Shown piece after piece: positions 28,373-37,029 of a stretch of DNA of 64,000 bases. Under the pieces are notes generated by a model, which saw only the letters and a list, made by a program, of their open reading frames with translations, ran no database searches and was not told the origin of the DNA. The position numbers were made by a program, and so were the translations under genes. Within the stretch, counting starts at the first letter, position 1, and each line of letters starts with the position of its first letter. The stretch spans positions 1-64,000 of the forward strand of contig NZ_JACOGG010000005.1 of assembly GCF_014284365.1 (NCBI RefSeq), in the 5' to 3' direction. Source of the DNA: Cognatundibacterium rugosum. GTDB taxonomy: Bacteria > Pseudomonadota > Gammaproteobacteria > Burkholderiales > Burkholderiaceae_D.

Positions 28373-29068
28373 TCAGGCGATGCGGCCAGCCTGTATTGTC
28401 AGCGTCCGGTCACAGCGCGCAGCGATGGACATATCATGGGTCACCAGTATCAGCGTAGACCCACGCTCTTGATTCAGCCTGAACATGAGCTGCATGATGG
28501 CCTCTCCGGTTTGCGTATCCAGACTGCCGGTCGGCTCATCAGCGAACAGTAATGCGGGCTCTGTCACAAATGCGCGTGCCAGCGCGACCCGCTGCTGCTC
28601 ACCGCCGGACAAGTATTTCGGATAGTGGCGCAAACGCTCACCAAGCCCTACCTGCTTCAGCATCTGTTCCGCCTTGCTGCGCGCATCTTTATCGCCACGC
28701 AATTCCAACGGCAGCATCACATTTTCCAATGCATTCAAATGCATCAGCAACTGAAAAGACTGGAACACGAAACCCACATGTTCTTTACGAAACTGAGCTC
28801 TTTCATCTTCAGTCAGCGCAAACAAATCCACACCCCGTAATGCGAGCTTACCGGCAGTGGGCAAGTCCAGCCCAGCCAGTATACCCAGCAAAGTTGACTT
28901 ACCTGAACCGGAAGCACCAACGATAGCAAGCGTCTCACCCGCTTGCACTGTAAAATCGATACCCTGAAGTATGGAGAGCTTTCCGGTCGCATCTTCAACC
29001 TCTTTATGGAGCTGAAAGACCTCGATTGCCAATTGCCCGTTTTTGTTTATCGTATTAGGACTATTCAT
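28373..29068 (-). CDS. ABC transporter ATP-binding protein, YbbA/LolD type
   Basis: A 231-residue ATPase of the MacB/LolD/YbbA group. Walker A is [13 protein letters not shown], signature [15 protein letters not shown], Walker [13 protein letters not shown], and the switch His is in LVTHD. In E. coli the ybbA ATPase is divergent to tesA and followed by the ybbP permease. Here tesA is in place, but the gene ends against lpxH and no permease is nearby, so its partner is elsewhere or lost. The ATG at 29068 shares bases with the tesA ATG at 29067. A longer in-frame extension to 29344 would run through tesA and has no plausible sequence. Confidence 0.88.
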   Translation of the reverse strand: MNSPNTINKNGQLAIEVFQLHKEVEDATGKLSILQGIDFTVQAGETLAIVGASGSGKSTLLGILAGLDLPTAGKLALRGVDLFALTEDERAQFRKEHVGFVFQSFQLLMHLNALENVMLPLELRGDKDARSKAEQMLKQVGLGERLRHYPKYLSGGEQQRVALARAFVTEPALLFADEPTGSLDTQTGEAIMQLMFRLNQERGSTLILVTHDMSIAARCDRTLTIQAGRIA

Positions 29069-29708
29069 GCTGTCATTTGCCTGGAAATTAAATTGTCGAT
29101 CGGTGTGCAGACTGATTATTGTAAGCCTGCTCATGCTAACTGGCACCGCGCATTCTGCCGCAAAAACCATCCTGGTGCTGGGCGACAGTATCTCAGCCGA
29201 ATACGGACTGGTACGCGGCCAGGGTTGGGTCAAACTACTGGAAAATAAACTGGAGGCCAACGGCCATACTTTCAAGGTCTTCAACGCCAGTATCAGTGGC
29301 GAAACCACGGCAGGCGGCAAAAGCAGAATTGAGGATTTACTCAATAAACACCAGCCTCAAATTGTGATCATAGAATTGGGTGGCAATGATGCACTGCGTG
29401 GATTGTCACTGCAAGCCAGCAGGGAAAATCTGTTGTACATCGTCAGTAGCGCAAAAAAAGCCCATGCAAAAGTGCTGTTGACTGGCATCCAGATTCCGCC
29501 GAATTACGGCCCCGACTACAGTAAAAGTTTTACTGCGATGTTCAAAACGATCAGCAAGGATGAAAAAATACCGCTGGTCCCATTTATATTTGAAGGATTT
29601 GCCGATCAGCCTGCTATGTTCCAGACTGACCGCATACACCCAACCGCGCAGGCACAGCCAATTATGCTGGGCAACATATGGCCACTTCTCGCCCCCTTAC
29701 TTAAATAA
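29067..29708 (+). CDS. tesA: Arylesterase / multifunctional acyl-CoA thioesterase I (SGNH hydrolase)
   Basis: Periplasmic GDSL-type lipase/esterase. A signal peptide (about residues 1-30, ending AHS-A) precedes the catalytic Ser in VLGDSISAEYG, then GGNDALRG (oxyanion Asn) and the Asp/His pair in DRIHPTAQAQ. Length 213 fits E. coli TesA. The ribosome site AGGA is at 29057-29060, 6 bases before the ATG, inside the divergent ABC gene's 5' leader. The two start codons overlap in CATG. Confidence 0.92.
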   Translation: MLSFAWKLNCRSVCRLIIVSLLMLTGTAHSAAKTILVLGDSISAEYGLVRGQGWVKLLENKLEANGHTFKVFNASISGETTAGGKSRIEDLLNKHQPQIVIIELGGNDALRGLSLQASRENLLYIVSSAKKAHAKVLLTGIQIPPNYGPDYSKSFTAMFKTISKDEKIPLVPFIFEGFADQPAMFQTDRIHPTAQAQPIMLGNIWPLLAPLLK

Positions 29709-29714
29709 GCACCT

Positions 29715-30803
29715 ATGAAATATCCAGAACTCATCCAGTTCACCGACGTCGCCGCTGATTTAACTCGGTTTGATTGCATCATCGATGCGCGCAGCGAATC
29801 TGAATTTGCCGAGGACCATCTGCCTGGCGCCATCAACTGCCCGGTGCTCAACGACGAGCAACGGATACAGGTGGGAACCATGTATAAGCAAGTCGGCTCA
29901 TTTGAAGCAAAGAGGCTGGGAGCCGCACTGGTTGCAGCCAATATTGCACACTATTTACAGACACAGTTTCAGGATAAGCCGCGCGAATGGCGACCTTTAA
30001 TTTACTGCTGGCGCGGTGGCAATCGCAGCGGCTCCATGGCCCATATTTTTTCTAAGATAGGCTGGCCGGTCGCACAATTACAAGGTGGTTACAAAGCTTA
30101 CCGCCAGCATGTCAACGAACATCTGCCTACACTGGCACAGCGCATGCAATGGCATGTGATATGCGGCACCACAGGCAGTGGAAAAAGCCGTATGCTGACG
30201 GCACTGAACAAGGAAGGCGCGCAGATACTGGACTTGGAACACCTCGCGTGTCATAAAGGATCGGTGCTGGGTCTGACACCAGGTACGCAGCAACCATCGC
30301 AAAAACAATTTGAAAGTCAGATATGGTCTGCACTCACACAATTTGATCCGTCTAATACCGTCTATGTCGAAGCTGAAAGCAAAAAGGTAGGCAATTTACG
30401 GGTGCCGGAACAACTCATGGAAGCCATGCGTGCCGCACCCTGTACAACACTGGAGCTCGACATGCCACATCGGGTCAGTCTGCTCAAGGAAGAGTACGCA
30501 CACTTCCAGTCCCAACCTGAGCGGCTCATCGAACAACTAGGCTATTTATCGCAATTACACGGCAATCACAAAATCAACGCATGGAAGCAGCTGGTCATCA
30601 GTGAACAACTCGACGCACTGGTTTTGAGCCTGTTGCGTGAACACTATGATCCGGCTTATCTGAAGTCCATCAATAACAACTTTAAACAATTTTCAGCAGC
30701 GCAGACTGTGCATCTGCAAGATCTGACACCAGCCTCAATGACGCGAACCGCACGCGAAATACTCAACCCGACTCAGCCATCCACATCATCCACAATGCGC
30801 TGA
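29715..30803 (+). CDS. mnmH: tRNA 2-selenouridine synthase
   Basis: Replaces sulfur with selenium (or geranylates 2-thiouridine) at wobble position 34 in certain tRNAs. The N-terminal rhodanese domain (about 10-130) has the catalytic Cys98 in IYCWRGGNRSG. The C-terminal P-loop domain starts with ICGTTGSGKSRML (about 150). Length 362 is normal. It follows tesA by 6 bases. No selD is in the window. The 3' end overlaps the convergent ccoS gene by 31 bases. Confidence 0.92.
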   Translation: MKYPELIQFTDVAADLTRFDCIIDARSESEFAEDHLPGAINCPVLNDEQRIQVGTMYKQVGSFEAKRLGAALVAANIAHYLQTQFQDKPREWRPLIYCWRGGNRSGSMAHIFSKIGWPVAQLQGGYKAYRQHVNEHLPTLAQRMQWHVICGTTGSGKSRMLTALNKEGAQILDLEHLACHKGSVLGLTPGTQQPSQKQFESQIWSALTQFDPSNTVYVEAESKKVGNLRVPEQLMEAMRAAPCTTLELDMPHRVSLLKEEYAHFQSQPERLIEQLGYLSQLHGNHKINAWKQLVISEQLDALVLSLLREHYDPAYLKSINNNFKQFSAAQTVHLQDLTPASMTRTAREILNPTQPSTSSTMR

Positions 30804-30916
30804 CCTTCACGATCCAGCTCGTCAAACTGGCGGTGATTGATGGCCCACCAGAATACGCCGCCAATTGCGAACACGAGAACGATACTCAAAGGGACCAACA
30901 GATACAGGATATCCAT
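30773..30916 (-). CDS. ccoS: Cytochrome oxidase maturation protein CcoS, small membrane protein
   Basis: A 47-residue protein starting MDILYLLVPLSIVLVFAI and ending in an acidic tail. One transmembrane helix (3-24) then WWAINHRQFDELDREGQ, the signature of the FixS/CcoS family, which is needed for heme/copper insertion in cbb3-type cytochrome c oxidase. It starts 7 bases after ccoI, the usual gene order, and overlaps the tail of mnmH on the other strand. Short length makes it easy to miss in automated gene calls. Confidence 0.92.
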   Translation of the reverse strand: MDILYLLVPLSIVLVFAIGGVFWWAINHRQFDELDREGQRIVDDVDG

Positions 30917-30923
30917 ACTCAAA

Positions 30924-33176
30924 TCACTCAACAGTCAGTGGAAACGCGGGTCTGGGCAACAGGTACAGTCGCAAGGCATTCAGCACAACCAGCAGAGAAC
31001 TCAACGACATGCCCAGTGCTGCATGCCATGGCTCCAGCCAACCGGCTACTGCTGCGGGAATAGCAATCAGATTATAAACGATCGCCCACATCAAATTTTC
31101 GCGAATCAGACGAAACGCCTTCTCAGCGACACCCAAACCGAACATCAAATCACTGAGACGGTTTGACATCAATAACAGATCACTACGGGTTTGCGAAATC
31201 GCGGCACCCTGTCCCATCGCAATCGACACGTCGGCTATCGAGAGTACAGGACCATCGTTCATACCATCGCCCACCATAACAACCCTGGCACCCTTTGCCT
31301 GTAAGGATTTGACCACATTGTGCTTATCCAGCGGACTCATGCGCGCGCGCGCATCTGCGATACCGCACGATGCAGCCAGTTTTTGTACCGCTTCTTCCGC
31401 ATCACCAGATAAAAGCATCACCTGTTTCCCGTTTTTTTGCAAAGACTGCACCAGCTGTGGTGCATCATCACGCATCACATCATCCAGTAGAAAAATCAGA
31501 TGTACCTGATCCCGATCAGCCAGCACAGTGACACTTTTCCCAATCAGTTCCACCGGTAAAATAAATGGGAGCGGTAAAGCTTGCGTCGCGTAAACTGGCT
31601 GTCCCAAGCGAAATATCACGCCATCCAGCTCCGCCTCAATACCAGCACCGGCCACTTCACGCACGTTCTGCAATTTCAGGTCAGCACCCTGCCCCTGCCA
31701 GCCGCTCAGATAATTCGCAATCGCCTTAGAAACGGGATGGGCAGATTCCGACGCAAGGCGAAATCCTAACTGACGGGCCAATACAGATGACGTTAAATCC
31801 CTGCACGCTGCCACTTGCATGCGACCTGCCGTCAGGGTTCCGGTTTTATCAAACACAAAGTGGGTAGCTTGCGCCATGCCCTGAATCGCCTTGCCTGACT
31901 TAACCAGCAAGCCATGCTGTGCCATTAAGCCTATGGCAGCCGCCATCACACCTGGCGTCGCCAAGGATAAAGCACACGGGCAGGTCACAACAATTACACT
32001 AATCGCGATCCACAGTGCACGCGATGGATCGATGCTGGCCCAGGCCATCCCGGCAACAATGGCGATCAACATGATGATCAATAAAAAACGGCTGGCGTGT
32101 CTATCTGCCAACAGTACTATCGCAGGCTTCTCAGCCGCAGCGCGTTCCATCATCCCGATCAGGCTGGCCAGGCGTGTTTGTTGTCCAACCTGCGTCGCCC
32201 GCACGACCAGACTGCCGCTCATATTGACGGCGCCGGCAATCACTGTGTCCCCCACTGCCTTGGGAATCGCCTGTGATTCACCTGTCATTAATGATTCGTC
32301 GCACTCACTGCAACCTTCAACGACAATGCCGTCAGCAGGTATTTGCGCACCAGGCACAACCAATACAATTTCCCCTTCCATCAACTGTGCGGCATCCTTT
32401 TCCTGCACTTGCCTTTGACGGGGAAAATCTGGCAAGACCTGCGCAATCAGGGGCTGCAGCCGGGTCAGTATCTTGAGTGCGGCTCCAGTCCGCTTCTGCA
32501 CTTTTTGCTCTATCCAGCGCGCCCCCAGCAATAAAAAAACAAACATGATGGCCGAGTCAAAGTACACTGCACCGCCGGTGTAAGTCGCCCATACACTGGC
32601 AAAAAAAGTCAGCAAAATACCAAGCGAGACCGGCACATCCATACCGATATGGCGGTTTTTAATGTCACGCCATGCAGATTGAAAAAAAGGCAGCGCTGAA
32701 AAACCGACCACAGGAATTGCCAACACCATGCTGGCGAGTTTGAGTAATTTATCCAGATCCGGCGTCAGGTCGCCATCTGCCGTCGGCACAGGCACCAAAT
32801 AAGCGGGGAAGGCGTACATCATAACCTGCATCATGGCAAAACCCGCCACGAAAATACGCCAGATCGCCAGCTTGTTTTGCTGACGCTCGACTTCATCAGG
32901 TGACTGATTGGCTGGCAACGCGCCGTATCCTAGCTGTACGATGGCCTGAATAATTTGCGACAGCCCCGTCTGCGCAGCATCCCATTGCACATCTGCTCTG
33001 TGCGTGGCGGGATTGATCACAAAAGTCAGGATACCGGGGATTTGTCTGACACGAAACTCAATGAGTTGTATGCATGCAGCACAATGCATGCCAGACAAGG
33101 CCAGCTTATCCTGCAGGTAGTTTTCTTGAGCGGCGTCTGCGGCCTTGGTAATACGGGTTCCGGGAGGAATAGACAT
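30924..33176 (-). CDS. ccoI: Copper-transporting P1B-type ATPase of cbb3 oxidase assembly
   Basis: Exports copper to the periplasm for insertion into cbb3-type oxidase. Residues 20-90 form a heavy-metal domain with Cys32 and Cys35 in GMHCAACIQ. Six to eight transmembrane helices follow, with the CPC metal gate in VTCPCALSLATPG (about 395), phosphorylation Asp in DKTGTLTAG (about 440), and GDGMNDGPVLS for the hinge. The usual Cys-rich N-terminal domain is encoded separately just upstream, in another frame. No obvious ribosome site precedes the ATG, so translation may be coupled to that upstream frame, or a frameshift may have split one gene. Confidence 0.93.
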   Translation of the reverse strand: MSIPPGTRITKAADAAQENYLQDKLALSGMHCAACIQLIEFRVRQIPGILTFVINPATHRADVQWDAAQTGLSQIIQAIVQLGYGALPANQSPDEVERQQNKLAIWRIFVAGFAMMQVMMYAFPAYLVPVPTADGDLTPDLDKLLKLASMVLAIPVVGFSALPFFQSAWRDIKNRHIGMDVPVSLGILLTFFASVWATYTGGAVYFDSAIMFVFLLLGARWIEQKVQKRTGAALKILTRLQPLIAQVLPDFPRQRQVQEKDAAQLMEGEIVLVVPGAQIPADGIVVEGCSECDESLMTGESQAIPKAVGDTVIAGAVNMSGSLVVRATQVGQQTRLASLIGMMERAAAEKPAIVLLADRHASRFLLIIMLIAIVAGMAWASIDPSRALWIAISVIVVTCPCALSLATPGVMAAAIGLMAQHGLLVKSGKAIQGMAQATHFVFDKTGTLTAGRMQVAACRDLTSSVLARQLGFRLASESAHPVSKAIANYLSGWQGQGADLKLQNVREVAGAGIEAELDGVIFRLGQPVYATQALPLPFILPVELIGKSVTVLADRDQVHLIFLLDDVMRDDAPQLVQSLQKNGKQVMLLSGDAEEAVQKLAASCGIADARARMSPLDKHNVVKSLQAKGARVVMVGDGMNDGPVLSIADVSIAMGQGAAISQTRSDLLLMSNRLSDLMFGLGVAEKAFRLIRENLMWAIVYNLIAIPAAVAGWLEPWHAALGMSLSSLLVVLNALRLYLLPRPAFPLTVE

Positions 33177-33184
33177 GCGGATTT

Positions 33185-33454
33185 TCAGGATGGGTTCAAT
33201 TCGTCTCTGGCACGCAAGTAGTCTGCCGTCATCTGATTTTTTTCAACTGCCTGCAGTATGGCAAGGCAACCATGACAGCAGACTGCCTGTTGTGCATGAT
33301 TAAATTGGATGTATAGCGTCTGACTCGGTCTGGATCGCTCGCCACAATGAAAACAGACAACACTCTTCTTTTCAGCAGAGGGCAGCGGTAAGCGGGAAAT
33401 CAAATAAGAAAGTGCGCTGATCATCGTTATCAGGAAACCATGCAATCCAGTCAT
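33185..33454 (-). CDS. Detached N-terminal metal-binding domain of CcoI (PF12156-like)
   Basis: An 89-residue protein with an N-terminal hydrophobic stretch (8-20) and a four-Cys cluster: CFHCGERS and AVCCHGC. This is the domain that in most CcoI/FixI proteins sits at the N-terminus of the ATPase. Here it ends at a TGA 8 bases before the ccoI ATG, which lies in a different frame. AGGT before its ATG at 33454 provides a start. It may be a natural split, or a single-base change (or sequencing error) may have broken one long gene. Confidence 0.75.
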   Translation of the reverse strand: MTGLHGFLITMISALSYLISRLPLPSAEKKSVVCFHCGERSRPSQTLYIQFNHAQQAVCCHGCLAILQAVEKNQMTADYLRARDELNPS

Positions 33455-33479
33455 CTTACCTGAAGTCAGACAAACTCAC

Positions 33480-33493
33480 TTGATTTGGAACAA
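33480..33493. promoter_or_regulatory. FNR/Anr-like box upstream of the ccoI operon
   Basis: TTGAT-TTGG-AACAA agrees with the FNR consensus TTGAT-N4-ATCAA at nine of ten positions. cbb3 oxidase assembly genes are often FNR-controlled. Its centre is only 32 bases from the start codon at 33454, too close for classical activation from -41.5 unless translation starts later, so it may repress or be fortuitous. Confidence 0.4.
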
Positions 33494-33524
33494 TTGCTGT
33501 CAGCAAAAATCGGGGGGGTAAAGC

Positions 33525-33557
33525 AAAAAGACGGGAGCATTGCACTTCCGTCTTTTT
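33525..33557. terminator. Bidirectional terminator downstream of sppA
   Basis: A 10 bp AT-flanked stem (33525-33534 with 33548-33557), extended by two weak pairs, with T runs on both strands. On the minus strand it lies about 300 bases beyond the sppA stop and just before the ccoI operon, so it probably insulates that operon. Confidence 0.7.
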
Positions 33558-33855
33558 GGGTGTTGCCAGACTATTTTGTGAGGATTCCTAGAAACCTCAA
33601 AGCCGCCAAAGTACACGGCACATCACTGCACAAATTGTATACAACAACTTACTATCACATTCACTACTACCACGCACATAACCGGATCATTCCCGGAGCC
33701 CAAGAAGCATACTGAGATAATCTGCTTTGAATATCGACCTCCCGTTTGAGCCAGCTACGTACTTACTATAATCCAGAGCACAAATCGGTCAAAGAAAATT
33801 AAATCTATGCAGTGATACGCCGGGATTTAAAAAATCAAATAAACAGTTTCCAGTA

Positions 33856-34842
33856 TCAGTGCAATGATGGGCGTTTGGCTGATAATAAAGTTGAAATTGC
33901 TCCCCCTCCCAGTGAAGCACCAAATTTTTTCAGCATACGCTCAGGCAGACCTTCTTTTTGGGTGTAGTCGATCACGTTTTCAGCCTTAAGCACATCCCTT
34001 GCAACAGAATCAACGGTTCCTAATTCATCCGCCAGGCCCATATCAACGGCTTTGCTGCCGATCCAAAAAAGTCCGGAGAAAGTCTCAGGCGTTTCTTTCA
34101 GGCGCGTACCGCGTCCCTTGCGTACTACATCAATAAACTGAGCATGAATTTCGTTCAACATCGCCTGCGAATAGGCTTTTTGCTTACTGGTCTGTGGCGA
34201 GTAAGGATCCATCATGCCCTTGTTCTCACCAGCAGTCATCAGGCGACGTTCTACGCCCAGCTTATCCATCAGGCCAGTAAAACCAAAGCCATCCATCAAC
34301 ACACCAATTGAACCAACCACACTGGCTTTATTGACATAAATCTTATCGGCTGCAGCAGCGATGTAATAACCACCTGAGGCACAAATCTCCTCAACGACCA
34401 CATAGACTGGCTTCTCCGGATACTCTGCACGCAAACGCTGAATTTCATCATTAATCATCCCTGCCTGCACCGGGCTGCCCCCCGGACTATTCATGCGCAG
34501 TATCACGCCGACGGATGCACTATCAGAAAATGCGCGGTTCAAAGCCGGGATGACATCATGCGCACTGGCCCCTCCTTCTGACTCAATTTCACCGGAAACA
34601 TCAATCAAAGCAGTGTGTGGCCCCAGTTTTTCTGCAGCATCATCGGTGTAATCTGAAAAACGATAAATGGCAAACATCACCAATGTCAGCGTAGCCAGCT
34701 TAAAAAATATGCTCCAGCGTCTGCGAAGTTTCTGCTCACGTAAAGTTTCAAAAGCCAGACGTTCCAGCACCGAACGCTCCCATGGAACATCCTTGCCTGT
34801 GGCAGGCGCCGTATTATCTTGTGAACCAAATTCCTGACTCAT
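33856..34842 (-). CDS. sppA: Signal peptide peptidase SppA-type membrane protease (S49 family)
   Basis: Cleaves residual signal peptides in the inner membrane. After about 40 cytoplasmic residues comes one transmembrane segment (about 43-62), then the single S49 domain (80-310) with the nucleophile Ser in EEICASGGYYIAAAADKIY and the likely Lys base in ENKGMMDPYSP. At 328 residues it is the short, single-domain form rather than the 67-kDa E. coli form. It is transcribed with the Rieske, phosphatase and rluC genes. Confidence 0.9.
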   Translation of the reverse strand: MSQEFGSQDNTAPATGKDVPWERSVLERLAFETLREQKLRRRWSIFFKLATLTLVMFAIYRFSDYTDDAAEKLGPHTALIDVSGEIESEGGASAHDVIPALNRAFSDSASVGVILRMNSPGGSPVQAGMINDEIQRLRAEYPEKPVYVVVEEICASGGYYIAAAADKIYVNKASVVGSIGVLMDGFGFTGLMDKLGVERRLMTAGENKGMMDPYSPQTSKQKAYSQAMLNEIHAQFIDVVRKGRGTRLKETPETFSGLFWIGSKAVDMGLADELGTVDSVARDVLKAENVIDYTQKEGLPERMLKKFGASLGGGAISTLLSAKRPSLH

Positions 34843-34857
34843 ACTTACCCTCCTTAA

Positions 34858-35223
34858 TCAAGCCAGGACCGGACGCACATAATCATCCGGTGTCCAAACG
34901 ACTTTACTATCAACCTCAGTCACGGCCAGCTTGCGCAGGCGACTGCCACGACAGGGTCCGCCCGAGCAATGCCCAGTTTCCGGCTCATAGATTGCGCCGT
35001 GGGTCGCACACATAATGTATAAGCCACTGGATTCCAGAAATTCACCCGGATTCCAGTCGAGCTCGACCGGTACGTGTGCACAGCGGTTCAGGTAAGCATG
35101 CACGCCCCCGGCATAGCGAATCACAAAACCGGTTGCCTCATCGCTACCCGCCATCACGGAAAAGCGCACGCCTTTTCCACCCTCTTCCAGCGCGTCAGAC
35201 TGGCAAATATAGACTGTTTCCAT
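34858..35223 (-). CDS. Rieske [2Fe-2S] ferredoxin-like protein
   Basis: A small soluble electron carrier of 121 residues. Both halves of the Rieske cluster site are visible: CAHVP (Cys-x-His) near residue 48 and CATHGAIY (Cys-x2-His) near 72. No oxygenase domain is attached. The same position between a phosphatase gene and sppA is common in Burkholderiales, but the electron partner is unknown. The ATG at 35223 is preferred to a GTG two codons earlier. Confidence 0.85.
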   Translation of the reverse strand: METVYICQSDALEEGGKGVRFSVMAGSDEATGFVIRYAGGVHAYLNRCAHVPVELDWNPGEFLESSGLYIMCATHGAIYEPETGHCSGGPCRGSRLRKLAVTEVDSKVVWTPDDYVRPVLA

Positions 35224-35259
35224 GGTCACTCAATCGAATTATGGGTTTGGAGTGGAAGC

Positions 35260-35919
35260 TTACGCATTTTCCTGCAGCCATTGATGCAATTCTGAAATTG
35301 ATTTAGCAGAGAAAACCGGATTCAGGCTACGTAGTGATTCGCTATCGTGCGCCCCAAATTCCACAGCAATAGCAGCAGCCCCTGCGTTGTTTGCCATCTG
35401 CAAATCATGGGTGGTATCGCCTATCATGACAGTACGTTGCATATCCTGACCCAGCTCTCTTGTTAATTCTTGCAACATCGCTGGATGAGGCTTAGAAAAC
35501 GTTTCATCGGAACAACGGGTTGCATCGAAAACTGCAGTCAGATCTGCAGTGTGTAGCGCACGGCTGAGCCCAACCCGGCTTTTACCGGTAGCGACAGCCA
35601 GAAAGTAACCTTGTTGCGACAAGTCAGCCAACATCTCACGAACACCAGGAAATAAGGGTAATTCGTGATCCTTAGCCAGATAATGGTAACGATAACGCTC
35701 TACCATACGCGGATAGTATTTAGGATCGACGCCAGGAACGGCGACTTGCATCGCGTCCGCCAGAGACAGACCAATGACATAAGCAGCCGCATTCTGATCT
35801 GGAACCGGTAAGCCCAAATCCTTAGCTGCCGCTTGTATGCACTTCACGATGGTCGCTGTACTGTCCATCAGCGTACCATCCCAATCAAACACGATAAGAT
35901 CAAATAATTTTTTTGCCAT
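35260..35919 (-). CDS. HAD-superfamily phosphatase, phosphoglycolate-phosphatase-like
   Basis: A 219-residue class I HAD hydrolase: nucleophile Asp in VFDWDGTLMDS, Ser/Thr motif II in VATGKSR, Lys in SKPHP, and acidic motif IV in MIGDTTHDLQ. The substrate is not shown by sequence; phosphoglycolate or a pyrimidine nucleotide are usual for this group. MAKKLFDLIVFDW is taken as the start; in-frame starts at 35937 and 35967 are possible. It lies just downstream of rluC, as in many betaproteobacteria. Confidence 0.85.
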   Translation of the reverse strand: MAKKLFDLIVFDWDGTLMDSTATIVKCIQAAAKDLGLPVPDQNAAAYVIGLSLADAMQVAVPGVDPKYYPRMVERYRYHYLAKDHELPLFPGVREMLADLSQQGYFLAVATGKSRVGLSRALHTADLTAVFDATRCSDETFSKPHPAMLQELTRELGQDMQRTVMIGDTTHDLQMANNAGAAAIAVEFGAHDSESLRSLNPVFSAKSISELHQWLQENA

Positions 35920-36015
35920 TTTTATTCTGCTCGGCATCCCGCTGAGTGATACCGTTGATTTATCCATAATTCAGCGATCATACCATTACTAAACAATTAA
36001 TTTTTCTGGCGAAAA

Positions 36016-37029
36016 CTATGCACGCTGCAAGCTTTGCAAAAAATTTAAGCATTCTGTCGGTAAGGGCGCCTTCACCGTCGTTGGCTTGCCTGTGTCTGGA
36101 TGGGCAAAAGTAATCTGATGCGCATGTAAAAACATACGTTTCAACGCACCTCGTTCAGCAGTGGCTTTTTGCAAAGCCTTATTGAGCGGGAAGTCACCAT
36201 ACTTATCATCACCGGCAATTGGAAAACCGCTGGCTGACAAATGCACCCGAATCTGATGAGTACGGCCAGTCTTCAGTTCCGCCTCCAGCAAGGCAAAATC
36301 TTTAAATTTACGCTGCAGCGTAAATACTGTGTGTGAAGCCATACCGTCTGCCTGCACCCTGACACGGCGCTCGCCATCTGGTGTCGAGTATTTATGTAAA
36401 GCCAGCTTAATATGCTGTCTGGCGTTTTTCCAATCACCATACACCAGCGTGAAATAGCGCTTATCGGTCACGCCATCGCGCATCTGTTCATGCAAATTGG
36501 TTAATGCCGAGCGTTTTTTGGCAATCAGCAAGATGCCTGAGGTCTCACGGTCCAGCCTATGTACCAACTCCAAAAACTTGGCATCAGGACGGGACGCCCT
36601 TAATTGCTCAATGACGCCATAGCTGACACCTGAGCCACCATGCACCGCCACCCCCGCCGGCTTATCGATAATCAACAAGTGGTTATCTTCAAACACAATC
36701 GGGAATTCGAGCTTAGGCACCACCTGCGCCACCGTTTCTGCCACCCGTATGGGGGGAATACGTACCACGTCACCTTCAACCAGGCGATATAACTGGTCGA
36801 TGCGCCCTTTATTAACGCGCACTTCGCCAGAGCGCAGCACACGGTAAATATGGCTTTTTGGCACCCCTTTGCAAATACGCAATAAGAAATTATCAATACG
36901 CTGACCGGCCTCTTCTTCCGAGATTGTGATCAGTCTGACCTGAGGCGGCACGCTTGAAGGATCGTTCTGGGAAACTTTTTGCATCTGTTTTTGATGCAAA
37001 TCCCGATTAATTGTCGCTAAGTCCTTCAT
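36016..37029 (-). CDS. rluC: 23S rRNA pseudouridine synthase RluC
   Basis: Isomerises uridines 955, 2504 and 2580 of 23S rRNA in E. coli. An N-terminal S4 RNA-binding domain (about 35-95, QRIDNFLLRICKGVPKSHIYR) precedes the catalytic domain with the catalytic Asp in HRLDRETSGILL, and GRTHQIRVHL near the end. Length 337 is normal. It is divergent to rne, a conserved pairing. An unstructured 30-residue head makes the exact start uncertain. Confidence 0.93.
   Translation of the reverse strand: MKDLATINRDLHQKQMQKVSQNDPSSVPPQVRLITISEEEAGQRIDNFLLRICKGVPKSHIYRVLRSGEVRVNKGRIDQLYRLVEGDVVRIPPIRVAETVAQVVPKLEFPIVFEDNHLLIIDKPAGVAVHGGSGVSYGVIEQLRASRPDAKFLELVHRLDRETSGILLIAKKRSALTNLHEQMRDGVTDKRYFTLVYGDWKNARQHIKLALHKYSTPDGERRVRVQADGMASHTVFTLQRKFKDFALLEAELKTGRTHQIRVHLSASGFPIAGDDKYGDFPLNKALQKATAERGALKRMFLHAHQITFAHPDTGKPTTVKAPLPTECLNFLQSLQRA

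Larger units (their letters stand above)
33455..33855. other. Intergenic region between sppA and the ccoI operon
   Basis: These 401 bases contain the FNR-like box (33480-33493) and the terminator (33525-33557). The remaining 300 bases up to the sppA stop show no convincing gene or promoter; one short plus-strand frame there lacks a ribosome site and has no recognisable sequence. Confidence 0.6.

Noticed and set aside
29069-29344. Longer N-terminus for the ABC ATPase
   Set aside because: The 92 extra residues would be antisense to tesA and have no resemblance to ABC proteins; the family start fits 29068.
33485-33715. 76-codon plus-strand frame between ccoI operon and sppA
   Set aside because: It runs through the terminator hairpin and shows no family features or ribosome site.
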